From NCBI GenBank assembly GCA_002347185.1, contig DDXK01000137.1, positions 1-24,383 of the forward strand: 24,383 bases of DNA, read 5' to 3'. Source of the stretch: Desulfobulbaceae bacterium UBA2262. GTDB lineage: Bacteria > Desulfobacterota > Desulfobulbia > Desulfobulbales > Desulfurivibrionaceae. Each line of letters begins with the position of its first letter. The first letter of the stretch is position 1. Under the pieces are notes generated by a model. The model did not search any database. It was given only the letters and a program-made list of their open reading frames with translations, and was not told the origin of the DNA. Shown one piece after another: positions 15,992 through 24,352 of the stretch. A program made the translations under genes and the position numbers.

Positions 15992-17116
15992 CTACTGGGC
16001 GGCCTTTGCCGCCGGAGCCCTGAGCCTGCCCGCGCCCGAGAGGTCGAGCAGGGGCAGGATGGAGCGCTGCTCCCTGTCCACCACATAGATCTCGGTGACG
16101 TTGGGCAGCATGGCCTGCATGGTCTCGATGTAGAGGCGCTGCCGGGTCACGTCCTTGGCGGCCCGGTACTCCTTGAGCACCGCCAGGAAACGGGAGGTTT
16201 CACCCTTGGCGAGATTGACCCGCTCCACCGCGTAGCCCTGGGAATCCTCCAGCAGCTTCTTCGCCTCGCCGCGCGCCTTGGGCACCTCGCGGTTGTAAGC
16301 CTCCTCGGCCTCGTTGACCAGGCGCTTCATGTCCTGATCCGCCTCGTTGACCTCGTTGAAGGCGGGCTTGACCGCCTCGGGCGGGTTGACGTCCTGCAGC
16401 TGGACGGTGACGATGCGCAGGCCGGTCTCGTAGGCGTCGAGGGCGTCCTGCATCTCGCGCTGGGCCTGGCCGGCCAGCACCTCGCGGTTGCTGAGCACAT
16501 AGTCGAAGGTCATGTTGCCGACGATGCGGCGCATGGCCATCTCGGAGACGTCCCGTACCGCCTGCCGCACGTCCTTGACCTCGAAGGAGAAGAGAAGGGG
16601 GTCCTGCACCTTGTACTGGACGATCCATTCCACGTCGATGACGTTGCGGTCGCTGGTCAGCACCAGCGACTCCTCCTCGTAGCCCTGCTTCTGATACTGA
16701 GTGCGTTGGCCGGTCTCCCGGGTGCGGAAGCCGAACTCCTCCTTGCGCACGTTCTCGATGTCGACCTTGAGCACCTCGTCGATGAGGGGCAGCTTGAAGT
16801 TGAGGCCGGGGTTGGCGGTCTTCGCGTACTTGCCGAAGCGGAGGACCACGCCGCGCTCGCCCGGCTCCAGGGTGTAGAAGGCGGAAAAAAGGATGTTGAC
16901 CAGGACGAAGGCGCCGACCAGCAGGGCCAGCTTGCCCAGCGGCCCGCGCTCGCCGCCCGGACTGGCGCCGGCCGGCGTAGGGCCTCCGGCATCTCCCGCC
17001 GAACGGCGTCCCTCAAAGGCGTCCTTGATCTTGTTCAGCAGGGCGGCGATGAGCTCCTCCGGAGTTTGCGGACCTTTTTTCCTGCCCCAGGGTGGCTGTT
17101 GATCGTCCCAGGCCAT
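15992..17116 (-). CDS. hflK: HflK, membrane modulator of FtsH protease
   Basis: Partner of HflC in the SPFH complex that surrounds FtsH. The 374 residues start MAWDDQQPPWGRKKGPQTPEE, the typical HflK N terminus. A Gly/Pro-rich cytosolic stretch, one membrane helix (about 62-81) and the band 7 domain (YTLEPGERGVVLRFGKY; DVEWIVQYKV) follow, then a long coiled coil (about 260-320). ATG at 17116 has AGAGGAG seven bases upstream. It is 90 bp downstream of the rhomboid gene on the same strand with no clear terminator between, so all three may be co-transcribed. Confidence 0.96.
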   Translation of the reverse strand: MAWDDQQPPWGRKKGPQTPEELIAALLNKIKDAFEGRRSAGDAGGPTPAGASPGGERGPLGKLALLVGAFVLVNILFSAFYTLEPGERGVVLRFGKYAKTANPGLNFKLPLIDEVLKVDIENVRKEEFGFRTRETGQRTQYQKQGYEEESLVLTSDRNVIDVEWIVQYKVQDPLLFSFEVKDVRQAVRDVSEMAMRRIVGNMTFDYVLSNREVLAGQAQREMQDALDAYETGLRIVTVQLQDVNPPEAVKPAFNEVNEADQDMKRLVNEAEEAYNREVPKARGEAKKLLEDSQGYAVERVNLAKGETSRFLAVLKEYRAAKDVTRQRLYIETMQAMLPNVTEIYVVDREQRSILPLLDLSGAGRLRAPAAKAAQ

Positions 17117-17206
17117 TGCGTGACTCCTCTTCAGTGGTTTTTGGTTGCACAGCCGGCATGGCTGCCCAGACAGTCTTGACTATCCGGCCCGCCATTGCAA
17201 GCCTTT

Positions 17207-18103
17207 TCAGACGGAAAACGCGCAGAACCAGGCAGCGAGCAGCGTCAGGAGGCTGAGCCCGGAGAGCAGCCACTGCCAGCCGGCCCCCAGGCCGTGTCCC
17301 CTGGCGAGGCCGGCCGCGGCCAGGAGGAGGCCGGCAGCAAAGCCGACACCGATCCCCCAGAAATGGGCGCCCAGGTCGGTGCGCTCGCCGGAGGAACCCA
17401 GCAGGGCGAGGAGGGCGGCGGCGCTGCCCAGGGCGAGAAGCAGCTCCTGCCGGCCGCCGACCCGCCTGAGCCGCATCCCGCTCAGCAGGCCGACCATGGC
17501 GAAGACCGCGGTGGAAAAGCCCACCGAGCGGTAGGAGCCGTCATGCAGCAGCATATTGACCAGGTTGGCGACCAACCCGCTGCCGAGCACGGCGGACCAG
17601 GCGAGGCCGCTGCCCAGATGCCGGCAGAGGGCGTGGGCGAGCACCCCCCCGAAAAAGACGTTGCCCAGCAGATGGACGCTGTCGGCGTGCAGGGTGAGGG
17701 CGGTGAGAAGCCGCCACCACTGCCCGTTGCCAAGCACTTCCTCCCTGGCCAGGGCCCCGGCCGCGAACCACCAGTTGTGGTCGCTGGAGCCGCCGGTGAC
17801 GAGGTGGAAGGCGATCAGACTGCCGAGCACCGGCAGCACCGGCGGCCGCTTCTCCACCACCGCCTCCTCGGCCGGGCCGAAGGCACGGAGCGGCGGCCAG
17901 TCGCGGTTTTCGGCGGCGAAAAGACCCAGCTCGGCCCGGGCCTGCGCCTCGTCCCTGCCGGCCACCAGCAGCAGCCACCCCTCCCCGCCCACCTCGATCA
18001 GGTGCGGGATGCCGGCCGCGGCCAGGACCAGGGCCGCGAGATGGATCTCCTCCATCTCCGGGAAGGTGGCGACCTCGCTGGTCAATTCTGCTTCCGAAAT
18101 CAT
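17207..18103 (-). CDS. Rhomboid-family intramembrane serine protease with N-terminal extension
   Basis: A 298-residue protein. Residues 1-80 form a small soluble domain (HLAALVLAAAGIPHLIEVGG...LLLVAGRDEAQARAEL) resembling DUF2007-like signal-transducing modules. Residues 88-295 hold six to seven hydrophobic segments with rhomboid marks: WWRLLTALTLHADSVHLLGN (129-148), the catalytic serine S197 in VGFSTAVFA (usual GxS) and the catalytic H247 in LGAHFWGIGVG. It cleaves substrates within the inner membrane; the targets are unknown. ATG at 18103 has GAGGAG only two bases upstream, or GAGG at four, which is short; further upstream the frame runs into the repeat elements. Its place before hflKC suggests a membrane quality-control locus. 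Confidence 0.88.
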   Translation of the reverse strand: MISEAELTSEVATFPEMEEIHLAALVLAAAGIPHLIEVGGEGWLLLVAGRDEAQARAELGLFAAENRDWPPLRAFGPAEEAVVEKRPPVLPVLGSLIAFHLVTGGSSDHNWWFAAGALAREEVLGNGQWWRLLTALTLHADSVHLLGNVFFGGVLAHALCRHLGSGLAWSAVLGSGLVANLVNMLLHDGSYRSVGFSTAVFAMVGLLSGMRLRRVGGRQELLLALGSAAALLALLGSSGERTDLGAHFWGIGVGFAAGLLLAAAGLARGHGLGAGWQWLLSGLSLLTLLAAWFCAFSV

Positions 18104-18144
18104 GGCTCCTCGCAGGTTTAAGGAATAACGGCGGAAACGGATGG

Positions 18145-18226
18145 CCCTCACCCGGCCTCTGGCCGCCCTCTCCCGCCGGGAGAGGGGAAGCTCCTTCTCC
18201 CCCGGGGAGAAGGCTGGGATGAGGGG
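18145..18226. repeat. 82-bp dispersed palindromic element, copy 1
   Basis: Begins CCCTCACCCGG, contains CTCTCCCGCCGGGAGAG and CTTCTCCCCCGGGGAGAAG palindromes and ends GGGATGAGGGG. It is identical to copy 2 except for two bases near position 13. It resembles widespread REP-like intergenic repeats. It lies just upstream of the rhomboid gene. Confidence 0.85.
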
Positions 18227-18269
18227 AAGTCCCTCCCGGGCGGGCCGATGACGCGGCAAACGCCTCCGG

Positions 18270-18351
18270 CCCTCACCCGGCTCCTGGCCGCCCTCTCCCG
18301 CCGGGAGAGGGGAAGCTCCTTCTCCCCCGGGGAGAAGGCTGGGATGAGGGG
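18270..18351. repeat. 82-bp dispersed palindromic element, copy 2
   Basis: Second copy in the same orientation, 43 bp after copy 1 (period 125 bp), with the same two palindromes and the same GGGATGAGGGG end. With only two copies it is not a CRISPR array. Confidence 0.85.
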
Positions 18352-18406
18352 CGGCAAAACTCTCGAACAAGGTAAGTACGTTGGCGGATTTGCAAAGAGA
18401 GGGGCG

Positions 18407-18442
18407 AAAAAAAATGCCGGCCCTCGCGGGCCGGCATTTTTT
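18407..18442. terminator. Strong bidirectional terminator after the cytochrome gene
   Basis: TGCCGGCCC (18415-18423) and GGGCCGGCA (18428-18436) pair around a TCGC loop, flanked by an A-run on the left and a T-run on the right. It lies 36 bases after the cytochrome stop codon (minus strand). Confidence 0.9.
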
Positions 18443-18477
18443 GAAGCGTCTGGAAACAGACTGCGCTTACTTGCCTG

Positions 18478-21400
18478 TTACGGCAGCTTGAAGTAGGCGG
18501 TGATCAATCCGTTCCTTGAAACATTGCTGAAGGTGTAGCTGAAGGTGGAAGCGCCAACCGAAGCCGGCTGAATCACGCCGTTCACCACAACCTTGCTGAT
18601 CACGTACCCGGAGTTGGGGGTGACGGTGAAGGTCTGGCTGTCGCCCTGACCCACAATCACCTTGCCCTTCGGGCTGATGGTGCCGTTGGCGTAGGCCACG
18701 GCCGTGATGTAGTAGTTGACGGTGGAGACAAAGGTCGCGCTGATGGTGTGATCAGCGGAGACCTCGTTGAAGGTGTAGCTGGTGGAGGGCAGGACCGGAG
18801 CGCCGTCCACGGTCAGGCTCGCCACCTTATACCCGATTGCCGGGGTGATGCTGTAGGTCTGTCTGCCGCCGGCCGGAACGATGGTGTCGCCAGCCGGGCT
18901 GATGGAGCCGTTGGCCCCGGCCGAAGCCGAGATGGTGAAATTCGCGGCCGTGAAGGATGCCGCGAGGGTGTGCGGAGCGGTGACGTTGGTGAAGGTGTAG
19001 CTCGATACCGCGCCAACCGACTGCCCATCCACCAGAACATCGGCGATCACGTAGCCGGGATCGGCGGCGATGGCCACGTTCAGGTTGGAGCCCGGGACCA
19101 CGTTGATGATACCCTCCGGCGAAACGCTGCCGCCCTCACCAGCGGTGATGGTGATACCGGTGGTGACCGGGTCGGGAGCCGTGGTTTTCGGGGTCATCAG
19201 GAAGGCGAGCATGGTCGGGGTGTAGCCAAGGAACTGATTGGCGTGCACCGTGGTGTTGATGAAGGTACCGTCGCCGCAAGGAGTGGGCATGCCGTACATA
19301 TCCTTGCAGCTGGTCTGGGCCTGATCCCAGGAATTGACATGGGCCGAATTGCTGGGGTTCTTCTCGACGCTGATCGGCCAGGTCACCTTGGCGGCAGTGC
19401 CGCTACCAGACTGCTGCAGGGCGATCTTGAAGTGCGAGCGCGCCTCGCTCCTCTGGTAGAGCAGACCGTTGGGGTTGGCGGCATACTCATCGGCGCTGAA
19501 GGTCACGCCGTTGCAGTCGCTGTCAGCCATGCAGAGCCCGCCGGCGCGGAAGCTGTTGCCATCGCACTGACCGGGTCCGACCATCGGATCCGCGCCAACA
19601 CAGGCACCTGCGTTGAACATCGGATTGTTGCTCGGCATGCAGGCGTTGACGCTGTAGCCGGGGAAGGGACTCATGCTGGCGGCGCCGGCAAAGGGGTTGC
19701 AGCCGTTGGGCAGACCGTTCTTGGTCTCCCGCACGGTGAAGCCCTGCAGGCCGGCGATGCCGTCATGCATGCCCATCATCGCCGCGGTACCGGCCGGGAA
19801 GCCCATGGCCTTGTCGAAGGTGCTGGCCATGAAGTCCACGCAGTTGCCAAGGGTGGTCCAACCCATGCCCATGGGGTCGCCACAGGCCGCGTCGCGGATC
19901 GGGTTGCCGGCAGGATCAAAGTAGGTGGAGTCGGGCTGCTGGCCGCCGCCGCACATCATGGTGCAGTCGAAGTCGGCAAAGAGCGCGAACCAGTTCTTGA
20001 TCATGTCAAACTGACCGATACCGAAGCCCGCGCCTTCCAGAGGCTGCTGGTAGCCCTCGAAGAAGCCCACGGAGTTGGGCGAGTAGTTGGGGTTGGGACC
20101 GGTGGGCATGCCCATCTCGTTCCTGGTGTAGGGATCGATGCTGGAGTGGCAGCTCACGCAACCGCCCCGCTTGGCGCCGCCCAGTGCCCACTCTGCCGGG
20201 GCCACGCCATGGGTAACGTCGAAGTTGGTCTGGAAGAGCTTCATCTTGTTGGCATACTGGCTGCCCTCAACAATGAGGCTCGGTGAGGTGAAAGCGTCGA
20301 TCTCGGCCTTGGTGTCGACCTCCCAGGAATCAGAGAGGCTGAAGCCGTCGAAGAGCGGCACCATGTTGCCGCCGTTCAGGCGGATGTCGAATTCCGGATT
20401 GGCCTGGGCAACCTGCATCGCCGCCACCATGCTGTTTCTGGCCTTGACCGGAGCCACCATCGGATTGGTGGTCTGGTAGATGCCACCGGCGATTTCACTG
20501 CCGGTGTCAAGCTGGCTGTTCGGAGAGCCCTTGACCCAGATCGGCATGACGGAGGGGAGGATCGGGTAGATCTTCTGCTCGCCGTTCTTGGTCAGCCACT
20601 GACGGAGCACCGGCATGGTCTTGTGGGAGCCGGTGATCAAGTCATAGTTCCAGTCCAGCATGTTGCGGAAGCCGCCCTTGTACTGCCCAGCGGTCCAGTC
20701 GCGGTATTTCAGGCGACCGGGCGCCCCGTAGACCTCGGGGATGTGGCAGGTGGTGCAGGCGATCTTGGCAAGATGCACGGCCGGGAAGCTGGCGTGGGTG
20801 GGGGTCGGGGAGACCAGGGTACCGCCGTTGTCGGTCAGCCGCGGATGGGTCCGGGTGGTGTGGCAGCTTTCGCAGGAAACCGTGCCGTCCAGGTTGTTCT
20901 TGGACTTGGTGTCCGGATAGGAATCCGCCTGGGCGAACTGATGGTCGATGCCCCGCACCGTCTCCTCGGGATAGGAGACATGGTGGAACTCGCCGGCCGG
21001 GAAGAGACGGCTGTTGGTGTCGTCGTCGTCATTGGTGGCGAGGTAGGCAGAGTTGCGGTCGCCGCCCACATACTTGTCCTCGGAGCCCAGGTTGTAATGG
21101 CAGGAGCCGCAGCTCATGCCGGTGGGCTGATGCGTGTCAACGTCGATATCATGCACGTCAGCATCGGGCATCCTTTCCTTGACGTTCACGGTCATGCCGG
21201 CAAAGAAGGGGTTGCTGGGCGAAAGGGTCTCGGTCACGACCGGATCGCCGGGGTTCTTGCCGAGGCCGAACATGGCGTTGAACATGCTCATGCCCCAGTG
21301 GGCGTTGGGCCCCTGGCCGATCTTGTGCGCCCGCTTGCCCATGCCGGTCTTGCAGCCGAGCTCGAACCAGAGCAGGTCGTTGCTGCCGGTATCGGCGGCC

Positions 21401-22572
21401 TTGTCGGTGTCGCGGGCAGTACCCGGCGGGCTGATCAGGGCGAAGTTGCCATAGCCGAACTTCATCTGCATCATGCCGGGCAGCCCAGCAGTGCTGTCGT
21501 CGCGGGCATGGCAGACCGAGCAGTTGGCGCTCTCCGGAATCGGGGAGATGCTGGTGCCGGCGATGGTCGAGGGCACGCCGCCGATCGCGGCGATGGTGCC
21601 GTCTTGATTCCAGCCGGTAACAGTGGCGCCCAGGCCGAGGGAGGCGGCCAGGTTATAATTCTTGGTTTTCAGGGCCAGGTTCCGGTTGTACATGTCGTAG
21701 CTGGTGCCCGGAACAAATGCGCCCGCTGCGGGAACGCCAGGATAGTCGCTGGTGCCGTCGCAGGTGGGGTCATTGGCGGGACCCATGGGATTGGTCGTGC
21801 CGCAGCCCATGGATTGCAGCCAGGCGCGGCCATTGCCGGTGCCGGCCGAGTCGGTGGTCTTCAGATGGCAGAGCAGACAGTCGAGCTCGGCCTTGTTGGT
21901 GGCGGATAGGCCTCCGGCCACGTCAATGGTGGTGAGCCGGCCGTTGGGGTGGGCCAGGCTCGGATACTCATAGGTGTAGCGATCGCCGGTGGGAGAAGAG
22001 GCGCTGTAGGGGTCCATGTTGCGGTCGTATTCCATCTGGCCGCCGCCGACATGGCAGACGCCGCAGAAGGTTACCCAGTCCTGAGCACCGCTTTCGATGG
22101 ACTGCGGGTTGACCGTGCCATCGCCGAGGGGATCGACATTCTTAGCCGCCAACTGGCGGTTAGAAGGCGGTCAGTACTTGCCGAACATGCCTGGCGAGCT
22201 GGTGAAGAAGGGGTCGCCGAAGGCAGTGCGCATCGCAGTGGGGTAGGCCTCGTTCCGGCCCTGGTTGGAGTGGCGGCCCTTGGAGACGCCATGGTCGAAG
22301 AACGACACATCGTAGCTCTGCCAGTAAATCTGGTTATCCGACTCGATGACGCCCTGGGTATGGGTGATCGTGGTCGGCTCGGAGCCATAGTTGTGACAGC
22401 CGCCGCAGGTCGCCTTGGGACTGTACGGCTCAGTGGAGCCGACAGGCGCGCCGGCCGCGTTCAGAAGCGGGACATCGGCATGCGGAGCCGCGCCGGCGAC
22501 GGCCGCGAAGCCGCCCAGCAGGGCCATGGCCGACATGCCCGCCATGAGTTTTCTAAATCTTGGAGCTTTCAT
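18478..22572 (-). CDS. Giant exported octahaem c-type cytochrome, probable selenoprotein (in-frame TGA at codon 134)
   Basis: Reading through one TGA (22173-22171), this is a 1,364-residue protein. Residues 1-28 are a signal peptide (MKAPRFRKLMAGMSAMALLG..., cleavage near VAGA). Eight CxxCH haem sites lie at 56-60, 170-174, 232-236, 351-355, 488-492, 567-571, 606-610 and 805-809. Residues about 1136-1364 are three InlB-like beta repeats (GxxGSVSPEG / GANGSISPAG / YANGTISPKG, each ending YTFxNV). Many non-haem cysteines lie between 880 and 1130. The TGA follows GMFGKY and precedes PPSNRQLAAKNVDP, with no frameshift. Haems 2-8 lie after it and would lack any export signal if made separately, and the TTG at 22152 has no ribosome site. 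It is probably extracellular or periplasmic, in electron transfer; substrate unknown. ATG at 22572 follows AAGGAGG by four bases. Alternatives are a mutated pseudogene or a sequencing error, but the rest is intact. Confidence 0.8.
22139..22173 (-). promoter_or_regulatory. Candidate bacterial SECIS element directly after the in-frame TGA
   Basis: On the minus strand, TGA (22173-22171) is followed after 16 bases by a stem-loop: CCGCC (22159-22155), loop AGTT (22154-22151), GGCGG (22150-22146). TTCT (22165-22162) and AGAA (22142-22139) form a lower stem. As I recall, bacterial SECIS rules ask for 16-37 bases from UGA to apical loop, a 3-14-base loop and a G in its first two bases; all are met, the distance only just. 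SelB recognition is not proven by this. Confidence 0.5.
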
Positions 22573-23081
22573 GCTACCTCCTTATCGGGTTTCATTCCTT
22601 GTTGTTCTTGTGGCAAGAAAAACAAGCTCTCTCTCCTCGGGATTGACAGAATCAATTCACTTCCAGCATGCATTCATTTTTTGTGGTATTTCACCTCCTT
22701 ATCTTTGTATTCCGTGCCAGGCAGCGGAAAGATTTGAGACGAAGACGAAGAGGTGTACAGCAAATTGCGTGCCGGAAGGGATGGAATTTGCTTCTTGCAG
22801 ACCCGACGCGGAACAGCGAGGCGCGGCAGGATTTTTTCAGGAACGATTCACGACCGCGGGAAAGGCGACTTGGCTAAATCCCCAAAAAGGGGGTGGGAAT
22901 TTCACCAGATCCCAGCCGGCCATCTTACCAGGCCCCCGCAAAATCAACACTTGAGCTCTGGCGCGGATCTTGCTTACTATAATTGGGGAGGCAGGGGCGC
23001 GGCGCCCTTGTCCGGAGAAGGCGCAGTATTCTGGAAGCGCAGGTGGCTTCGCGGATAATCATCTATTAAGGAGAAGACAGC
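22573..23081. other. 509-bp divergent intergenic region, cytochrome / PpiC-like gene
   Basis: No convincing gene is present. It holds a second copy of the motif GATAAGGAGGT (minus, 22703-22693) identical to the cytochrome ribosome site (22586-22576). The second copy is followed only by a six-codon ORF (MNACWK, 22677-22657), sixteen bases away. A palindrome AAATCCCC-AAAAA-GGGG lies near 22876-22892. A perfect TATAAT at 22978-22983 probably serves the plus-strand gene. I see no cyclic-di-GMP (GEMM) or cobalamin riboswitch. Confidence 0.5.
22957..22983 (+). promoter_or_regulatory. Possible promoter of the PpiC-like gene
   Basis: A perfect -10 TATAAT lies at 22978-22983. The nearest -35-like hexamer, TTGAGC (22951-22956), is 21 bases away, too far for a good pair; with an overlapping TACTAT (22975-22980) the spacing is 18. 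Treat as tentative. Confidence 0.35.
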
Positions 23082-24128
23082 ATGGCTCGCACACGATCGG
23101 TTTCACGGATGGGAAAAAGAAAATACCTTGTCTATGCCTCGCTCACCGCACTCTGTCTGGCCTTGAGCGGAGGCGCCGCGCCGGCCCTCTCCCTGGAAAA
23201 GGCGCCGGCCCAACAGCCAGCCGTCGCCCAGAGCGCGCCGGAAAAAAGCCAGCAGCTCCCTGAAAAGCAGATGGTGGTGGCCAAGGTCAACAACGACGCC
23301 ATCACCATGGACGCCCTGGTCAAGATGATGAACCGGCTCGGCGCCGGCGAAGGTGGCGGAGCGGATGTCTCCTCCCTCCAGCAGCAGGCCCTGAACAGAT
23401 TGATCCTCATCCATCTCGCCTATCAGAAGGCCCAGCGGGACGGCATGCAGGCGGATGCCAAGAACGTGGAGGCGGCGCTGGACAACCTAAAAAAGAACCT
23501 GGGCGGGGAGGCCGAGTACAAGGACTTCCTCGCCAAGGAAGGGGTGAGCGAGGAGGAGCTGAAAAGCCAGATCACCAGAAGCCTCACCCTTGAGCTTGTC
23601 TACGCCCGCGAGGTGTACGGCAAGGTGAGCGTGCCGGAGGAGGAGATCAAGAAGCTCTACGAAAAAGAAAAGGCCAGATACACCACCGCCGAGAAGATGC
23701 GGGTGACCGACGTCCTCTTCCTGCAGCAGGACAAAGCGGATGCCACCCTGAAAAACGCCAAGGAGGTGTTGAAGAAGATCAAGGCGGACAAGGGGCAGGA
23801 CCCCTGGTCGCTCACCCTGGACGGCACCTTCATCGTCAGAACCTACGACATCAACCCGGAGCGGGACAAGGAGCTCTACAAGGAAGGGAAAAAGCTGAAA
23901 GACGGCCAGCTCTCCGGCATCATCAAGACCGAAAAGGGCGTCCATATCGTCAAGATGAAGGAATACGCCCCGTCGCGCCAGATGAGCTTCGAGGAGGTCC
24001 GGAACAACCTGGAAGCGTCCCTGCGGCTGCCGGCCCAGGACAGACGGCTGCAGGAGTGGGAGCAGGAGCTGCGCAAGGAGGCGAAGATCGAGATCGTCTG
24101 GCCCGAGCTGACAAAAAAAAACTCCTAG
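23082..24128 (+). CDS. SurA/PpiC-type periplasmic peptidyl-prolyl isomerase / chaperone
   Basis: A 348-residue exported protein of the SurA/PrsA/PpiD type, helping fold envelope proteins. A basic N terminus and hydrophobic core (about 15-30) form the signal peptide, with cleavage likely after APA (residue 35). A Pro/Gln-rich linker and a SurA_N-like helical domain (about 64-185; VVAKVNNDAITMDALVKMM, LNRLILIHLAYQKAQRDG) follow. A parvulin-like domain (about 188-295) ends with LKDGQLSGIIKTEKGVHIVKM. The isomerase core is weak: the usual ASHIL and GGDLGWF motifs are not clear (MRVTDVLFLQQ stands in for the first), so it may be mainly a chaperone. ATG at 23082 has AAGGAG eight bases upstream. It is divergent from the giant cytochrome, whose folding or export it could assist (inference). 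Confidence 0.87.
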   Translation: MARTRSVSRMGKRKYLVYASLTALCLALSGGAAPALSLEKAPAQQPAVAQSAPEKSQQLPEKQMVVAKVNNDAITMDALVKMMNRLGAGEGGGADVSSLQQQALNRLILIHLAYQKAQRDGMQADAKNVEAALDNLKKNLGGEAEYKDFLAKEGVSEEELKSQITRSLTLELVYAREVYGKVSVPEEEIKKLYEKEKARYTTAEKMRVTDVLFLQQDKADATLKNAKEVLKKIKADKGQDPWSLTLDGTFIVRTYDINPERDKELYKEGKKLKDGQLSGIIKTEKGVHIVKMKEYAPSRQMSFEEVRNNLEASLRLPAQDRRLQEWEQELRKEAKIEIVWPELTKKNS

Positions 24129-24152
24129 ACCCCTCCGGCCAGAAGAGTGAAT

Positions 24153-24194
24153 AAAAAAAAAGCCGTAGCCCCGAAAGGGGCTACGGCTTTTTTT
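24153..24194. terminator. Strong bidirectional terminator after the PpiC-like gene
   Basis: AGCCGTAGCCCC and GGGGCTACGGCT pair around a GAAA tetraloop, flanked by an A-run and a T-run. It begins 24 bases after the stop codon. Confidence 0.92.
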
Positions 24195-24257
24195 GCTGTT
24201 TCGGCGCGCCGCCTTCAGGGTTCCCTTCCTGGCCAGGGGACGCGGGCAAGGCCAGCC

Positions 24258-24291
24258 CCCTCTCCCACGGGGAGAGGGTTGGGATGAGGGG
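24258..24291. repeat. Shorter third member of the dispersed palindromic element
   Basis: CCCTCTCCC-ACG-GGGAGAGGG followed by TTGGGATGAGGGG matches the first palindrome and the end of the 82-bp elements at 18145 and 18270 but lacks the second palindrome. It lies between the PpiC-like gene and the tRNA. Confidence 0.7.
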
Positions 24292-24304
24292 AGGATGGGG
24301 CAAC

Positions 24305-24341
24305 AAAAAAAGGGGTTAGCCATCAGAATGGCTAACCCCTT
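24305..24341 (-). terminator. Terminator of the tRNA-Leu transcript
   Basis: AAGGGGTTAGCCAT (24310-24323) and its complement ATGGCTAACCCCTT (24328-24341) pair around a four-base loop. On the minus strand a run of seven T follows. It lies about a dozen bases after the CCA end of the tRNA. Confidence 0.9.
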
Positions 24342-24352
24342 GATTTTTTTAC

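Noticed and set aside
15967..16086. N-terminal extension of HflC to 16086
   Set aside because: Overlaps hflK, is low-complexity, and the GTG at 15966 has an ideal ribosome site and the family start.
18145..18351. CRISPR-like pair of repeats
   Set aside because: Only two 82-bp copies with one spacer and internal palindromes; no cas genes.
22152..22152. Separate translation of the large cytochrome part from TTG at 22152
   Set aside because: No Shine-Dalgarno and no signal peptide, yet seven haem sites that need periplasmic maturation; readthrough from 22572 fits better.
22712..22730. Sigma54-like TGGCACG upstream of the cytochrome
   Set aside because: The -12 element TTGC is absent at the required spacing (ACAA instead).
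22880..22915. Cobalamin-riboswitch-like GGTGAAATTCCC on the minus strand
   Set aside because: The conserved GCTGCCCCGCAACTGTAA-type core and the flanking stems are absent.
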